This document shows, in pieces, positions 35,129 through 48,118 of a stretch of 64,000 bases of DNA (position 1 is the first letter of the stretch; the number at the start of each line of letters is the position of its first letter). The notes beneath the pieces were generated by a model. That model saw nothing but the letters and a program-made list of their open reading frames with translations, had not been told where the DNA came from and searched no databases. This stretch comes from Bretschneidera sinensis. Lineage: Eukaryota > Streptophyta > Magnoliopsida > Brassicales > Akaniaceae. The stretch covers positions 148,205,125 through 148,269,124 of the forward strand of contig CM043698.1 in assembly GCA_023935145.1 (NCBI GenBank). Direction: 5' to 3'. The position numbers were made by a program, and so were the translations under genes.

Positions 35129-38100
35129 CACCCACCTAACCAAGAAGGGACTCCGGACGCCCCTGTCTTCCTCTATAAGAGTGGTAAGACCCTCATAATA
35201 ACCTCAGGCATAGGCAAAAGAGGCCCGATCAGAGGAACTAGGAGATGGCAACCACCACCAGAATCATCAAGACAATCTGCAGAGGCCCGACGGTCGGGGG
35301 ATGTTCAGGGCAAAGCAGCAAGGCGTATGCCAGAGCCGTGGCTTCCATCAGTGGCCCCTACAAGTGAAAGAAGTCAGTCTTAGCGATCTTCTTTACGAAA
35401 GATGACCTAGAGGGAGTGCAGACTCCTCATGACGACTCGGTAGTGGTCTTTCTCTTAGTGGCTAACCATGAAGTAAGACATGTCTTAATTGATAATGGGA
35501 GCTCGATGGACATCCTTTTCTACGATGCTTTCCAACACATGGAGTAAAAGACGAGTGTTTAGAGGCATTTCTGGCCCTCTTTTATGGTTTCGGTGGATCC
35601 CCTGTATTTACGGAATAAAGCATAGTCCTCCCCGTCACAGCAGAAACAGCACCACGAACAACCATTGTTCAAACTACCTTCTTAGTAGTGAAGCGGCCCT
35701 CTTACAACATGATCCTCGATCAGCCTACCCTCAACAAACTGAAAGTTGTTGTCTCCACTTATTATCTAAAAGTTAAATTCCCCACTAGTGAGGGAGTAAG
35801 GGTAGTCAGGGGAGATCAGCAAACTTCTCGGTTCTACCATCTGAATGCGGTTAAGGAAGGAAAGAAAATCGAAGCCTTACCCCTCAAGGTAGAAGACCTT
35901 AGAGATGAGATAAAAACTCCAATGGGGTAGCCCGTAAAAGAGCTGACTTTGGTCCCGCTTGAAGAAGACCCCTCCCAAACTGTTCAGCTTGGATCAAACT
36001 TCTCCAAAGGCTACAAAGAAGAGCTCATCTCCCTCCTCAAAAATAATAGGACCTGTTCACGTGGACTGCATCAGACATACCCAGGATCCACCCTAGAACT
36101 ATTGAGCACCATCTGAACATAGATCTGAAACATAAGTCAATCATTCAGAAAAAATAGAACTTTCACCCCAGGGCCGAAGTAGACAAGTTACTTGAAGCCG
36201 GCTTCATCCAAAAAGCGAAGTACCCTGAGTGGGTATCCAATATAGTGATGGTCTGAAAGGCCAGCGACAAATGGTGAATCTGCATCAACTTCACCAATCT
36301 AAACAAAGTCTGCCCCAAAGATAGCTTTCCTTTCCCTTGGGTCGATCAGCTGGTGGATGCTACTTCAGGACACGAACTCTTCTCTTTTATGGATGTATAC
36401 TCCGGCTACAACCAAATCTTTATATACAGGCTCGACCAAGATAAGACCGCCTTTGTCAATGACTAGGGCTTGCATTGCTATAAAGTTATGCCCTTCGGGC
36501 TCAAGAATGCTGATATAACCTATTAGAGATTGGTGAACAAGATATTCAAAGGGTATGTCGGGCCAAACATGGAAGTCTATATGGACGATATGCTAGTCAA
36601 AAGAACAGAGACACGAAGCCATGGCTCCGACTTAGAAGAGGTGTTTGGGGCACTACACAAGCATAAGATGGGACTGAACCCAATGAAGTGTGCATTTGGA
36701 GTAACAAAGGGGGAAGTTCCTAGGATTCATGGTTACTCAAAGAGGAATAAAAGCCAATTCGGAGAAGATAAAAGCCATACTTGATATGACCCTTCCTAAG
36801 ACCGTGAAGAAAGTACAACAACTTACCAATCGGGTAGCTATTCTGAATCACTTCATGTCTAAGTCTACGGAAAGGTGTCTTCTTTTCTTCAAGGCTATCA
36901 GAAAAGCCAAAAATTTCGCTTAGACAGAGGACTATCAGAAGGCGTTCAAGAAACTAAAGAAGTACCTGAGCTTGCCCTCTCTAACCAAGCCACTTCCATG
37001 TGAGGAATTATTCTTATATCTGTCAGTTATACAAAATGTTGTAGGCTTTGTTTTAACCTGAGAAGAGGAAGGCATTCAAAAGCCCATTTATTATGTCAGT
37101 AAGACCCTCCACGAAGTTGAGGTAAGGTATTCGCCCATAGAAAATGTAGCTCTCACCTTCATAGTAGCAGCAAGGAAATTCTGGCTGTATTTTCAAGCAC
37201 ACACCATCGTCTTCCTAACTGACTAGCCCTTAAGGCAAGTCCTGCACAACCCGAGCGTTTCGAGGAGCATGATAAAGTGGTCGGTAGAGCTAGGAGAGTT
37301 CAATATTTGGTACCGCCCTTGAAAGGCAATCAAGGGTCAGGGATTAGCTGACTTCATCGTCGAAACAACCCTCTCAGTGGACCCAAGCTAGGGAACATGA
37401 TCGATGCCCGACGAATCGCCTCTAAGATGGACCTTTCATATAGATGGGTTTTCGAATACCACGAAAAACGGAGCATGGTGCATTTTTTGTAGCCCATACG
37501 GCTTCATGGTCGAGTATGCTTTGAGATTTGGATTCAAGACCTCCAATAACAAGGCCGAGTAGGAAGCCCTATTGGCCAGCTTGAGATTGGCAAAAGCATT
37601 GACCATCGAAATTATAGACGTGTACAGCGACTCATAGCTGGTAATAAGCCAAATAACAGGGGAATTCGAGGCTTGGGAGAAGAAGCTTGCCTGGTACCTC
37701 GAAAAGATAAAATAACTCGTCGCAAAGTTCAAGACATTCCAAATAACTCAGGTCCCATAAGTAGAAAACTCTAAGGCAGATGCCTTGGCCTGCCTGGCCT
37801 CGTCTCGACACCTCTAGCCAACCCAAGTCGTCTACCTAGAGACTCTTCTCGTCCTAAGCATAGACGAAGCCCCAATCCTAACAATGGAAGAGGAAGAGAT
37901 GTGGATGAGCCAGATCCTCCTATACTTGAGAAATGGAGAAATCCCCGAGCAAAAGAACAAAGCAACGAAGTTAATCACCTGTACCTCTCGATACACGATC
38001 ATAGATGGGCAGCTATATAAGAGGGCTCTGGCTATACCCTATTTGAAGTGCCTTAACTCGGTTAAAGCCGATTACGCTTTCCGAAAAGTCCACAAGGTTG

Positions 38101-39117
38101 AAATCACGTAAGGGCCTGAGCCTTAGCTTTCAAGGTTCTCAAACAAGGGTATTACTGGCCTACAATGAAAAATGATGCAGTAGATTTGGTTAGAAAATGC
38201 AAAACCTGTCAACAGTACTCCCCTATGCCGCACCAACCAGCCAACCTATTCACCTCGGTCACCAATCCTCTCTCTTTCGCCATATGGGGAATGGACATCC
38301 TAGGCCCATTCACCATAACTTCTAGATAGAAAAAGCATCTCCTCGTGGTTATCGATTACTTTACCAAGTGGGTCGAGGCAGAACCACTAGCTGGCATCAC
38401 GGATCATCAGACCTGAAACTTCGTTTGGAAGTCGATCGTATACCGATTCCGTATACCCCGGGTGTTGGTTACTGATAATGGCAAGCAGTTTGATAGCTCT
38501 AGGTTTAAAACATTCTGCGAAGACCTCAACATCAAACATCAATTCTCGTCTATCAGATATCCGCAAACTAATGGCCAGGATGAAGTAACAAATTGAATAC
38601 TTCTCCAAGGTATCAAGAAGAGACTCAACGAAGCAGATAATCAATGGGCCGATCAACTCCCCAATTTTCTTTGGGCATATCGAACAACTGTGTGCACTCT
38701 AATAGGGGAAACCCCATTCTTCATGACATATGGTTCGGAAACCATTATTCCCATTGAGATCAGAATACTATTGATATGCGTACAACGCTTCGAACCAAGT
38801 AACAACAAAAAAGGTTTACGGATGAACATAAATTTAGTTGATGAAGCCTGGGACAAATCCCAAATCTGCTTAGCTGTGCATCAACAGAGAACCGCCCGGT
38901 ATTATAATTCTTGAGTTCAAAACTTCAAACTTCACGACCTCATCCTTCAGAAAAGTGAAGTGTCCCATCCTCAGCAAATGGGAAAGCTCCTCCTGAATCA
39001 GGAAAAGCCGTATAGAATTCGAAAAGCCTGTCGAGTTAGAACCTTTAAACTTGAAGAGTTAAATGGCAAGCCTATTCCACATAATCGGAATGCGGAGAAC
39101 CTTTGTAAATTCTATTA
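34478..39117 (+). pseudogene. Degenerate gag-pol of the plus Tat element
   Basis: Plus-strand order: gag C-terminal half (HFLSSKRPKKTPESLFNIIQ, ERLQAYISRFNIAG), a nucleocapsid knuckle whose last Cys is lost (WCQLHKNYGHDTEKRH, about 34990), aspartic protease (LIDNGSSMDILFYDAF, about 35488), reverse transcriptase (FTNLNKVCPKDSFPF, MDVYSGYNQI, catalytic YMDD, about 36280-36780), RNase H (about 37440-37660) and integrase (WGMDILGPF, ending NAENLCKFY with its stop at 39115-39117). Several domains are crossed by TAG or TGA stops and frame changes. A GA dinucleotide tract (about 35096-35128) sits after the knuckle. Not functional. Confidence 0.85.
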
Positions 39118-39365
39118 ATGATGTAACATGTAAAAGCAGTAAATAATAAAACTCAAGTCAGAAGAAAAGATTTGAAATTTCAATAAGTATGAGTATAGGG
39201 ATAGGCGCTATCGGCCTCAAATACAAAAAATAGAAACAGAAAGCTATCCGAATGAGCCTCGCCCTCTAAGACCTCTTGAACCTCTCCTTCAGCAGCAGCA
39301 ATACCAGTCTCCTCTAAGGAGGACTCCAGCTCTAGGCCAGAAAAGTTGACCTCTATGAAGAGGGA
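39118..39365. other. Gap between pol and antisense ORF ends
   Basis: Tail-to-tail spacer between pol and the antisense ORF, equivalent to 29270-29457 of the other copy. No further coding sequence. Confidence 0.6.
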
Positions 39366-40591
39366 CTAGGCCTTCCTCTTGGCTTCATTGAAGCCTTCAA
39401 AGAACTGAGCACCACCCTCCTCTAGCAAAGCCTTCTCTCTCTCCACAGCCTTGTGAGCCACCTCTTCCATCTCAGCCTGAATCAAGTCCATCTCCTTCCT
39501 CAGAGTGTCCTCAGCCCAGTGTCGGTGATCCCTCTCCATGACCGCATCCTCTTTGGCCTTTTCGATCCCTTTAAGAGAGAAGGACAGGGCCCTGACGAGA
39601 TCCTGGGTCTCCTTCAGCTTCTGCTTAGCCTTCATTAAACGCTCGACCTTCGCAAAGCGCTCGATTATGTCTGCACTGTGCAAAGCAAGGACCTCAGCAA
39701 GAACACCAGTTTGAGATAAACACATGAGGCACCATAATAACAGTTGTAATATGTTAAAAGTTAAGAAACTAAAGTGAGGAAAAAATCATACCTGGGAGGC
39801 CATGGCTTCCACAGCCGAGCAGAGCCCCTCAAAAGGCTTCCTCGTGAACTCCAACATATCACGGGGAGGGTTCCCTATAATAAGATGCTCACGAGTGACT
39901 CTCGAGTGCGTAAAAACTGAGTCATTAACCTTCAGTGCCCACTTAGGCATGAAGGAAACAGCAACACCAAACCTTTCCCTAGAGGAGAATGGTCTCTGGG
40001 AAGGAGTTGTCATGGTAGGATCAGTCCGCACCTCTAAAACTGGTGGCCTCAAAGGGCTCTCCACTGAAATGGGCACTAGGGTTGAAACCTGGGCCTGTTT
40101 CTTCCTCTGCTCTGAAGTCGAGCCACTGACTTTCGCGGCTTGTTTCTTTTCCTTGGCCTTGTCCCTTACTTGGGCAGCCATCTCTATCTCTGCACAAAGG
40201 ACAAGCATTAAAAACTTAAAAATAAAACAAATAGCAAATAAACCAAGTGCTTAAAGGTTACTGTGCTCGAGGTTTGCTGGAAGTCTAAGAAGGTAAAAGC
40301 CACGCCTGTGGAGTTTTTCATTATCTCTAAGAACTTCAATATCCAGAGACGCGACCAGCATTACCCTCAACGTCTTCTGCTCTTAGTACATAAGGTGCGG
40401 CTTCTTGCACTTGCCAGCATAATCCAAACTCCAGCTGAGGAAGATGTTGAAACTTTCAACGCTCCTGATGAAGAAGAACGACTTTTTTCACTTCATTATG
40501 GAAGAAGGCTTTTTCTTTAGAACGCTCTTCCGAGCACTTGAGCTCACCACCACCCATCCGGTTTGCCCATGCTTGGCTATCTAGAAGTGGG

Positions 40592-41793
40592 TGTAGCTCG
40601 AGGTTTCAACCTAAGAGGAGGGGTGAATTGGGTTTCTAAAACTTTTGCGGAATTAATACAAGTTTATAAAAACAAATAAGCAGCAAACAATTAATGCAAG
40701 TAATGTGCTTTAAATAAAGAGATTAAGGAAAGAGGATGCAAACACAGTTTATAGTGGTTCGGCAATATCGGATTCGTTCCGACCCTACATCCACTCTCTT
40801 CAAGGAACTCCTTAAAGTAATCCACTAAGAAAACTTAGTCGTACAACTTAGCCGAGTGTTGCACAAAGCGTACACAAGCAAACTTACGGGTGTTTGCTTA
40901 AACCGTACAAACAACTTACAGGTGTTGCTTAAACCAAACAATCCCCTTCCTTTCGGAAGTTCCTATTTCCTCTCGAAAGTAATCCCTTTACAAAGAAGTT
41001 GTAAAGTAAAAGGTAGAGAGACAAAAAATGAAAGCTTATTACAACAGAAAAGTCTCTCTTTCAAAGTAAAACTTGAATAAATGGCTCAACGAGATTATTT
41101 CAAAGCTTTTTGAGTTTTAAAGTGTGTATTAATTTGATTGAGTGAGCTCAACTCTTTTTCAATGTGTGCAGCATTCTATTGAATGCTCAATAGAATGAGT
41201 TTAAATAGATATAAAAAAATATGGTCATTTGAACTTGAATTAGAATATGAAAAGTCATTTTTTCGGGTCCAACGGTCATATTTTTTGAACCTCCAGTCGA
41301 CTGGGTTCACTTGAAAAATGCTTGATTTTAACCTTCTGGGTTACCAGTCGACTGGTGTTTTTCATCCAGTCGACTAGGGACATTCTGTCCATTTTAACAG
41401 TTGACTGGGTTAATTCATCCAGTCGACTGGGGACCTTCTGTCCCATATACCAGTCGACTGGTATATGTACCCAGTTGACTGGGTTGTCTTCCAACCCAGT
41501 TTTTCTTCTGAATTTTCATAAAAAAACATTTGTTTTAAAATCAACAGTTTTAGAAAACCTTTTGCGTTCGAGCCATTGAACAAGCTACACAATGTATAAG
41601 TGAGACTTTCATTGGTTCTAAACCTTAAGACCTATACTAGATCTTCAGTCTTCACTTGATACTTGATTTGTTTCGAGTTCATGAACTTTGTTCCTTGATT
41701 GAATGCATTTGATCCTTAACACAACTTAGCTTAAACTTGTTAGTAAATAACAGTTGTGTTTTGTCATCATTAAAATACGGGTGAGGGTCAACA
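40592..41793 (-). repeat. 3' LTR of the nested copia
   Basis: On the plus strand it runs from TGTAGCTCGAGG to GAGGGTCAACA. It carries a run of seven exact or near copies of the palindrome CCAGTCGACTGG (about 41291-41482). It is flanked outside by GTGGG and inside by the polypurine tract. Confidence 0.93.
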
Positions 41794-42462
41794 ATCTCCT
41801 CCTTTTTGATGATGACAAAACTAATAATTAGAAAATGGTTTTAAAAGCTAAGTTTTTGGATTTTACAAAAAATTGGACAGAGTCTCCTCTGTTTTTTGAG
41901 TAAAACCACCCTGTAAACAAGCAAACGCAGTTTATATTTCTTTCAACCAACCAATAATCAAACTCAACCAATCAAGTAAACATTTATACAAGTCTATGGA
42001 GCAAATGCGCCCCCTAAATCTATGCATTGGTTAAGTTTACTTAGATTTTTCGTTTTTCTTATTTTTCTGCCCCGTTTTGACAACAGCAACCAAATGGGTC
42101 AGAAATCAAAAAAATAAGCTATCTAGACAATATAGTCATGTAGAGTATACTAAAAAAACTTATACGCAAAATTTTGGCTTCATTTGGAGATCGAAAGCCT
42201 TCCCGAGAAGAACCGGAAGTTTTCAAACAAGCATAATCATTTAAGAGCAGTATAATGACTAAACAGAATTTAAAATTATGCAAACATATCATAAATAGCA
42301 TAAATACGAGAGTAAAGTATGTCTAAGAAAGAAATGATATCATATATAAGATTTCGGTACATGTGCGGGCTTCACAGAGCCATAAATGATAAAAAAATGT
42401 ATGTGTTATGCTGTGAAGAACTGGAAAACACTAAATACAAAAACACTAGAAAGAAAACTGAG

Positions 42463-43724
42463 TCAGGGTGCGGGAGAGTCTGAGTCATCACGTATAAGGT
42501 CCCTAATCTCAGCTAGAGAGCTCTCGATGTGCTCTCGGTGAAGCTCGAAATCGTCCCATAAGCTATCCAAGGAGGAGCTCAATCTCTGGTAGTCTGACTG
42601 CATGGACTGGAATCCGGACTCCATGGTTATCTGGAGGCTCGTGATAGCTCGTAAAATGTTAGCATATCCAGCTTAACCAGGACTCGAGTCACCAATAGGA
42701 GGTGCTCGGGTATCCGTCTCCATCTGAGCGGTCATCTCAGCAGCAGCATCCTCATCGCTATCAGTTTCTCCTTCTCGGATGCGTAGGTGTTTTCCAGCCT
42801 TCGGATATAGAAAACCATCACGTACTGTACATCCCATCTTCTTCAGAGAGAAGATGTTGATTATATCTGTCAGTCCGATATCCTGAGCCTCAGAGGCAGG
42901 CAAAGGTACTCGGAAGTGCTAGAGGATGAGTGTAATGGCATCCCGTAAGGAAGGCATCCAGAGTCGTTTGCTTCACCGTTTATCATGTTGGCGAGCAGCA
43001 GAGGGTAGATATTGAAGTGGTGCCCAGATTTTAGGCACCAAATCAATACCGTATCTATCTTAGATAGATATCCTCGACTCCCGAGTCTCGGGTGGATGGT
43101 CCAACTGACAGTCAGTTGAAATATCTTTGAGTCGAGGGGCATGTCACTACATGTGTGAAATGTAGTGGGTCTGTAAACATAGTTAGGGTCTCCCCTAACT
43201 ATCTGACAGGCCGTCTCAACATCAAAGTTGTCTGGCCATCCATCAAGACTCCACTGAATCCCCCTTACCAGGATTCTCAGTAGGTTCATCAAGAGGTCGG
43301 TGTTGGCCTCAAGCTCCATACCGCTCACTCTGGTTCTGAATCTCAGAGCCAGAGGACTGGGTTTTACCAAGTTCGCATAGAACTGGTGAATCAGTCGCGG
43401 GTAGTACTTTTCGTGAATTATGACCAGTGGGGTCAGATTTATTGCCTCGAAAGCCGGCAGAATATCAAAATTTCCATAACGAATAGAGTCGAAATCAACG
43501 ACTCTACCCGTCATGATCTTTTTGTGACGGATAATAGAGTTATACCTCGTATGAGCCGCCGGAGTAGAAAACAAAGTTTCCTCCAACTCTGTTCTGGGTG
43601 TTCTGCTGGATGAGCCCGCTGCTCCCTTTCCTTTCGACTTAGAAGCCGAAGATTTTGAAGACCTTGGCTTTTTAGGCGCATTTGACCTACTCGTGGTGAA
43701 TTTCACTCGGATTCTATCACTCAT
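42463..43724 (-). pseudogene. Third ORF of the nested copia (putative plant transposon protein domain, env-like position)
   Basis: It starts at ATG 43724 with a basic Ser/Lys-rich stretch (MSDRIRVKFTTSRSN). The conserved core reads HKKIMTGRVVDFDSI, YYPRLIHQFYANLV, SGMELEANTDLLMNLL and ANMINGEANDSGCLPYGM, resembling the 'putative plant transposon protein' family (Transposase_32). After about 42950 the frame shifts and a TAG follows, then LPASEAQDIGLTDIINIFSL continues. A TAA lies near 42676. The last part (SLQITMESGFQSMQSDYQRL) is predicted coiled coil and ends at TGA 42463-42465. It is on the same strand as pol, between RNase H and the 3' LTR, where SIRE-type elements carry their extra ORF. 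Function unknown. Confidence 0.7.
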
Positions 43725-43939
43725 TTTTTAGAAATCTAAAATTTTTGGAAAAAGTGATTTTGGTAAAAATAAGAGATTTTAATCGTAGGAAGTTAAAAAT
43801 CTCTTTAGAGATGAGTAGATCGGTGTGTTTAGATGGTTTTTGGATCAAAATGATGAATTTTTCTAGAAAGAGAAAGTTTGGGAGCTCAAAAATGGCGTGA
43901 AAAATCATAAAAATGAACAGTCCCTTTTATAATATCGCG

Positions 43940-44245
43940 ATACCAGTCGACTGGGTCCCTTTGAAAAGATGAACAATTTCTCTACCAATCGACTGGGTAA
44001 ACTGGCAGTGAGTTACCAGTCGACTGGAAGACAAGAGATTTTAAAAAATTGGCTCCAAACAGGGATTTGATCTAATAGACGACTAGAGAATACTTACCAG
44101 TCGTTTGGAAGAATTGGCAGAGAGTTACCAGTCGACTGGGTCAAAATTACTAGTCGACTGAAAGATCTGGCAGAGACTTACCAGTCGACTGGAGCACATT
44201 TACCAGTTGACTGGAGCACATTTACTAGTCGACTGGACACTTAGT
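43940..44245. repeat. Cluster of CCAGTCGACTGG palindromes upstream of the copia third ORF
   Basis: About nine exact or near copies of the 12-bp palindrome, spaced about 15-45 bases apart, fill the gap between RNase H and the third ORF. The same word clusters in both LTRs of this element. No ORF crosses the region. Confidence 0.8.
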
Positions 44246-44459
44246 AAAATTTCTAGTCTTGAATTTTTAGCACGAATGTGTTTATCTAAGATATTTTTGA
44301 GTGAGAGAAGTAATTAAACAAAGATTAATACTCTTTCACTCAATGTCAAACATGCATATGATGAAAATGTAGATGCAATCAAACATTCTGTTTATCAAAA
44401 TCAAGCAATCCCATCAACATTCTAATCTTACAAAAACTAGCTTCACTTAGGGGTTTGTA

Positions 44460-47400
44460 AGAATATCAGCTATTTGATCTTCTGAATGTATGAATTCTAG
44501 TCTTATATCACCTTTTTGAGCATGGTCTCTTAAGAAATGATGTCTGATTTTTATGTGCTTGGTTCTAGAGTGCTGAATTGGTTAGGTTGATAGCACTAGT
44601 ATTATCACAAAAATATAGGAATATTTTTTAGGTTCATGCCATAGTCTTCTAGTTGTTGTTTCATCCATAACACTTGGGCACAACAACTTCCAGCTACTAC
44701 ATATTCCGCTTTAATTGTTGATAGTGCAACAAAATTCTGTTTCTTGGAAAATCAAGAAGTTAACATAGCACCTAAGAATTGGCATGTTCCACTTGTGCTC
44801 TTTCTATCTAACTTACATCCAGCAAAATCAACATCTGAATATCCTACAAGCTCAAAAGATGATTCTCTAGTGTACTATAATCCTATGGTCTGGGTTCCTT
44901 GCAGATATCTAAGGATTCTTTTTACTGCAACTACATGTGATTCCTTAGGATTAGACTGAAATCTTGCACACATGCATACACTGAACATAATATCAGGTCT
45001 ACTTGCAGTCAAATAAAGCAAAACACCTATCATGCTTCTATAATACTTAGTATCTACAGGTTTACCTCCTTCATCAAGATCAAGCTTTGTAGATTTGCTC
45101 ATTGGAGTACCAAGCGGCTTTGAGCTTTCTATCCCGAACCTCTTTAGTAGATCCTTGATGTGCTTTGATTGATTAATGAAGATGCCCCTTTTTAGTTGCT
45201 TGATTTGAAGTCCAAGGAAATAGGTAAACTCTCCCATCATGCTCATTTAAAATTCACCTTGCATGCACTTTGCAAACTCTTGACACATAGATTCATTAGT
45301 AGCACCAAATATAATATCATCAAAATATATTTGAACTATTAATGTGTCATTTTTGTGAGTTTTTGTGAAGAGAGTTGTATCTATTCTACCTCTTACAAAA
45401 TCATTATCAATCAAAAATTTGCTTAGTCTTTCATACCATGCTCTTGGAGCTTGCTTCAACCCATATAGAGCCTTAGAAAGCTTGTAGACTTGATTTGGAA
45501 GACTAAGGTTTTCAAAACCAAGAGGTTGCTCAACATAAACCTCTTCTTCTATAAAACCATTTAAAAAGACACTTTTTACATCCATTTGAAATAGCTTGAA
45601 TTTATTAAAGCATGCAAAGGCTAACAACATTCGAATAGCTTTTAATCTAGCTACAGGAGCATCAGTCTCATCAAAGTCCATTCCTTCTTCTTGAATATAT
45701 CCCTTAGCAACTAATCTAGCCTTGTTTCTAGTTACTATTCCATTTTCATCCATCTTATTTCTATATACCCATTTAGTTCCAATAATGGAATGATTCTTAG
45801 GTCTTGGAACCAGATTCCAAACATTATTTCTTTCAAATTGATTTATCTCTTCTTGCATAGCTATAATCCAATCATTATCTTTTTCAGCTTCTATAAAAGA
45901 CTTATGTTCTATTTGAGACAAATAAGCTACATAATTGCAAATATTTCTAATAGAAGAGCGAGTTCTTACCCCTTGTGAAGGATCACCAATTACTTGATCA
46001 ATTGGATGATAGTTCACATACCTCCAATCTTTAGGAAGTCCATCCACTTGTTGGCTTGTAGATGGCTGGTCCAAATTATGAGCTTCTAGCTCTTTATTTT
46101 CTTGAGTTGGATTCTCCTTTGGGTCAACAATAAGAGTAGAAGTTTCCGTTCTTGGAATGAAATCTGCATTATCATTAATGGAAACTTCTCTACTACTAAT
46201 AGGGTTAGACTCATCAAGAGTTACATGCACAGATTCTTCTACCACTAGAGTTCTCTTATTGAAAACCCTATAAGCCTTACTCGATATAGAATATCCTAAA
46301 AATATCCCTTCATCGGTCTTAGAATCAAATTTACCCAAGTTAGTTTTATTGTTATTTAGTATGAAGCATTTACAACCAAATGTTCGAAAATATGATATAT
46401 TAGGCTTTCTACCTTTCCATAGTTCATATGGAGTTTTATCAAGTATGGGCCTAATTTAAATTCAATTTTAAAATATAGCAAGAAGTGTTCACAACTTCAG
46501 CCTAAAAGTATTTTGGCAAACTATTTTCACAAAGCATTGTTCTTGAAAATTTTTCTAGAACTCTGTTTTTCCTTTCAACAACTCCGTTTTATTGAGGAGT
46601 TCTAGGAGCTAAAAAATTGTGATTGATTCCATTTTCATCACAAAATTTTGAAAAGCTTTGGTTTTCAAATTCTTTTCCATGATCACTTCTTATGCTTGAA
46701 ATGAAAATTCATTTTTCATTTTGAACCTTTTTGCAAAACTTTTCAAATCATTTGAAAGCTTCATCCTTATAAGCAATAAAAATAACAAAGGAATATCTTG
46801 AAAAGTCATCAACAATAACAAGAGCATATTGATGGCCACCTAGACTAATGGTACTTATTGGACCAAACAAGTCCATATGTAGAAGTTCCAAAGGTCTAGT
46901 AGTTGAAACTACATTATTTGCTTTAAAAGAAATCCTAGTTTGTTTTCCCATTTGACAAGCATCGCATACTTTGTCTTTTTCAAATTTGATTTTAGGAAGA
47001 CCAATGACTAAATCTTTTCTTGAAACGATTTTTAGCAAGTTCATGTTTACATGACCAAGCCTTCTATACCATAGCCAAGGATTTTCACTAAAAGCAGGAA
47101 AACATTTTTCATTTTCAAAATGCAAGGATTTCAAATCAACTATATAGATATTTTCATGTTTATGGCCAATAAATTTGATCTTGTTGCTCTTGATGTCTAT
47201 AACTAGACAATGAGAGGTCTCAAATGTGACTTTGTTGCCTTTGTCATATAGTTGACTAATGCTAAGTAAATTCGGCTTAAGGCCTTGTACTAGCAATACA
47301 TTATCTAAGGTAGAGAAATTGTTACCAACTTTTCCATGCCCGATGATCTTTATTTTGGTGTTGTCTCCAATGGTGACATATCCACCATCTCTTAGAGTTA

Positions 47401-47490
47401 GTTCCTTGAAAACACTTTTATCACCAGTCATGTGCTTCGAGCATCCACTATCAAGGTACCAACAGTTACCTTTCTCCTTAGTGTGAAGAC
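44460..47490 (-). pseudogene. Copia pol: protease, integrase, reverse transcriptase, RNase H
   Basis: Minus-strand order: protease WYLDSGCSKHMTGDKSVF (about 47455-47400, catalytic D in DSG), pre-integrase region WYRRLGHVNMNLL, integrase (MDLFGP, SDHGKEFEN, NGVVERKNR supplying the D, D and E), reverse transcriptase (MDVKSVFLNGFIEEEVYVEQ, YFDDIIFGATNES, about 45850-45250) and RNase H (KAEYVVAGSCCAQVLWMKQQ, about 44720). The LTR-side frame is open for 363 codons (46338-45247) and then has a TAA before the next 124 codons. Stops also break the integrase (about 46340-46750). Recently active in type but now defective. Confidence 0.87.
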
Positions 47491-47529
47491 AAATCTACAT
47501 CACACAAGGATATACAATTGCACTTTTAG

Positions 47530-48030
47530 GTACTCAAAATTTCTTGGGTCCTTTCGGGTTAGTTCTAGAAAACACAGTTCCTTTTGGGACCCATACTTTC
47601 TCAACATGTGGTGCTCTATGAACATGTTGATGATGCACAATCCTAGGATGATAGTCATAGAAATTTCTAGGATATCTTACATGTGCATTCCTATAATCCT
47701 TAGGATGGAGGTTCCTAGGATACATGTTTCTATGGTGAGGAATATGAAAATACATGTCATTTCCATAAAATGTATGATGATGCATTCTAGGATACATGCT
47801 AGCATTATTTTGTGCATGTATATTGTTTCTAGGATAACCATGATGGTAATTCCTAGGATGAGAAGAATGCATTCTTTGATTATACACATTGTTCCTAGAA
47901 TGAGCATGATAATTATTTCTAGGATGAGTATAAGAATTTCTTGAATGAGCATACATATAAGCATGAGTATTTCTAGGATGCTTCAATTTAGTATGAACAT
48001 TTAAGTTTCTAGGCTTCCTAGCATTCATTG
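47530..48030 (-). pseudogene. Copia gag-protease linker rich in His, Asn, Arg, Tyr
   Basis: An open stretch of about 164 codons made of loosely repeated HPRNxY-type units (HPRNTHAYMYAHSRN, YPRNFYDYHPRIVHHQ), ending VWVPKGTVFSR, a phrase common before the protease in this lineage. It is likely a basic, disordered linker of the gag-pol polyprotein, perhaps RNA-binding. In-frame stops separate it from gag upstream and protease downstream. Confidence 0.6.
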
Positions 48031-48118
48031 AGGGAGTGCTCTTAACCTTGCTAGGAGCTTTTGAAGTAGAAGCTCCATCTACACAAAAGGCTTTTATGAA
48101 TGGGCTCTCTTTTGATTT

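Noticed and set aside
47432..47944. 170-codon plus-strand frame opposite the copia linker
   Set aside because: It is the complement of the HPRN-repeat coding strand; its Met/Ile-rich composition follows from that bias.
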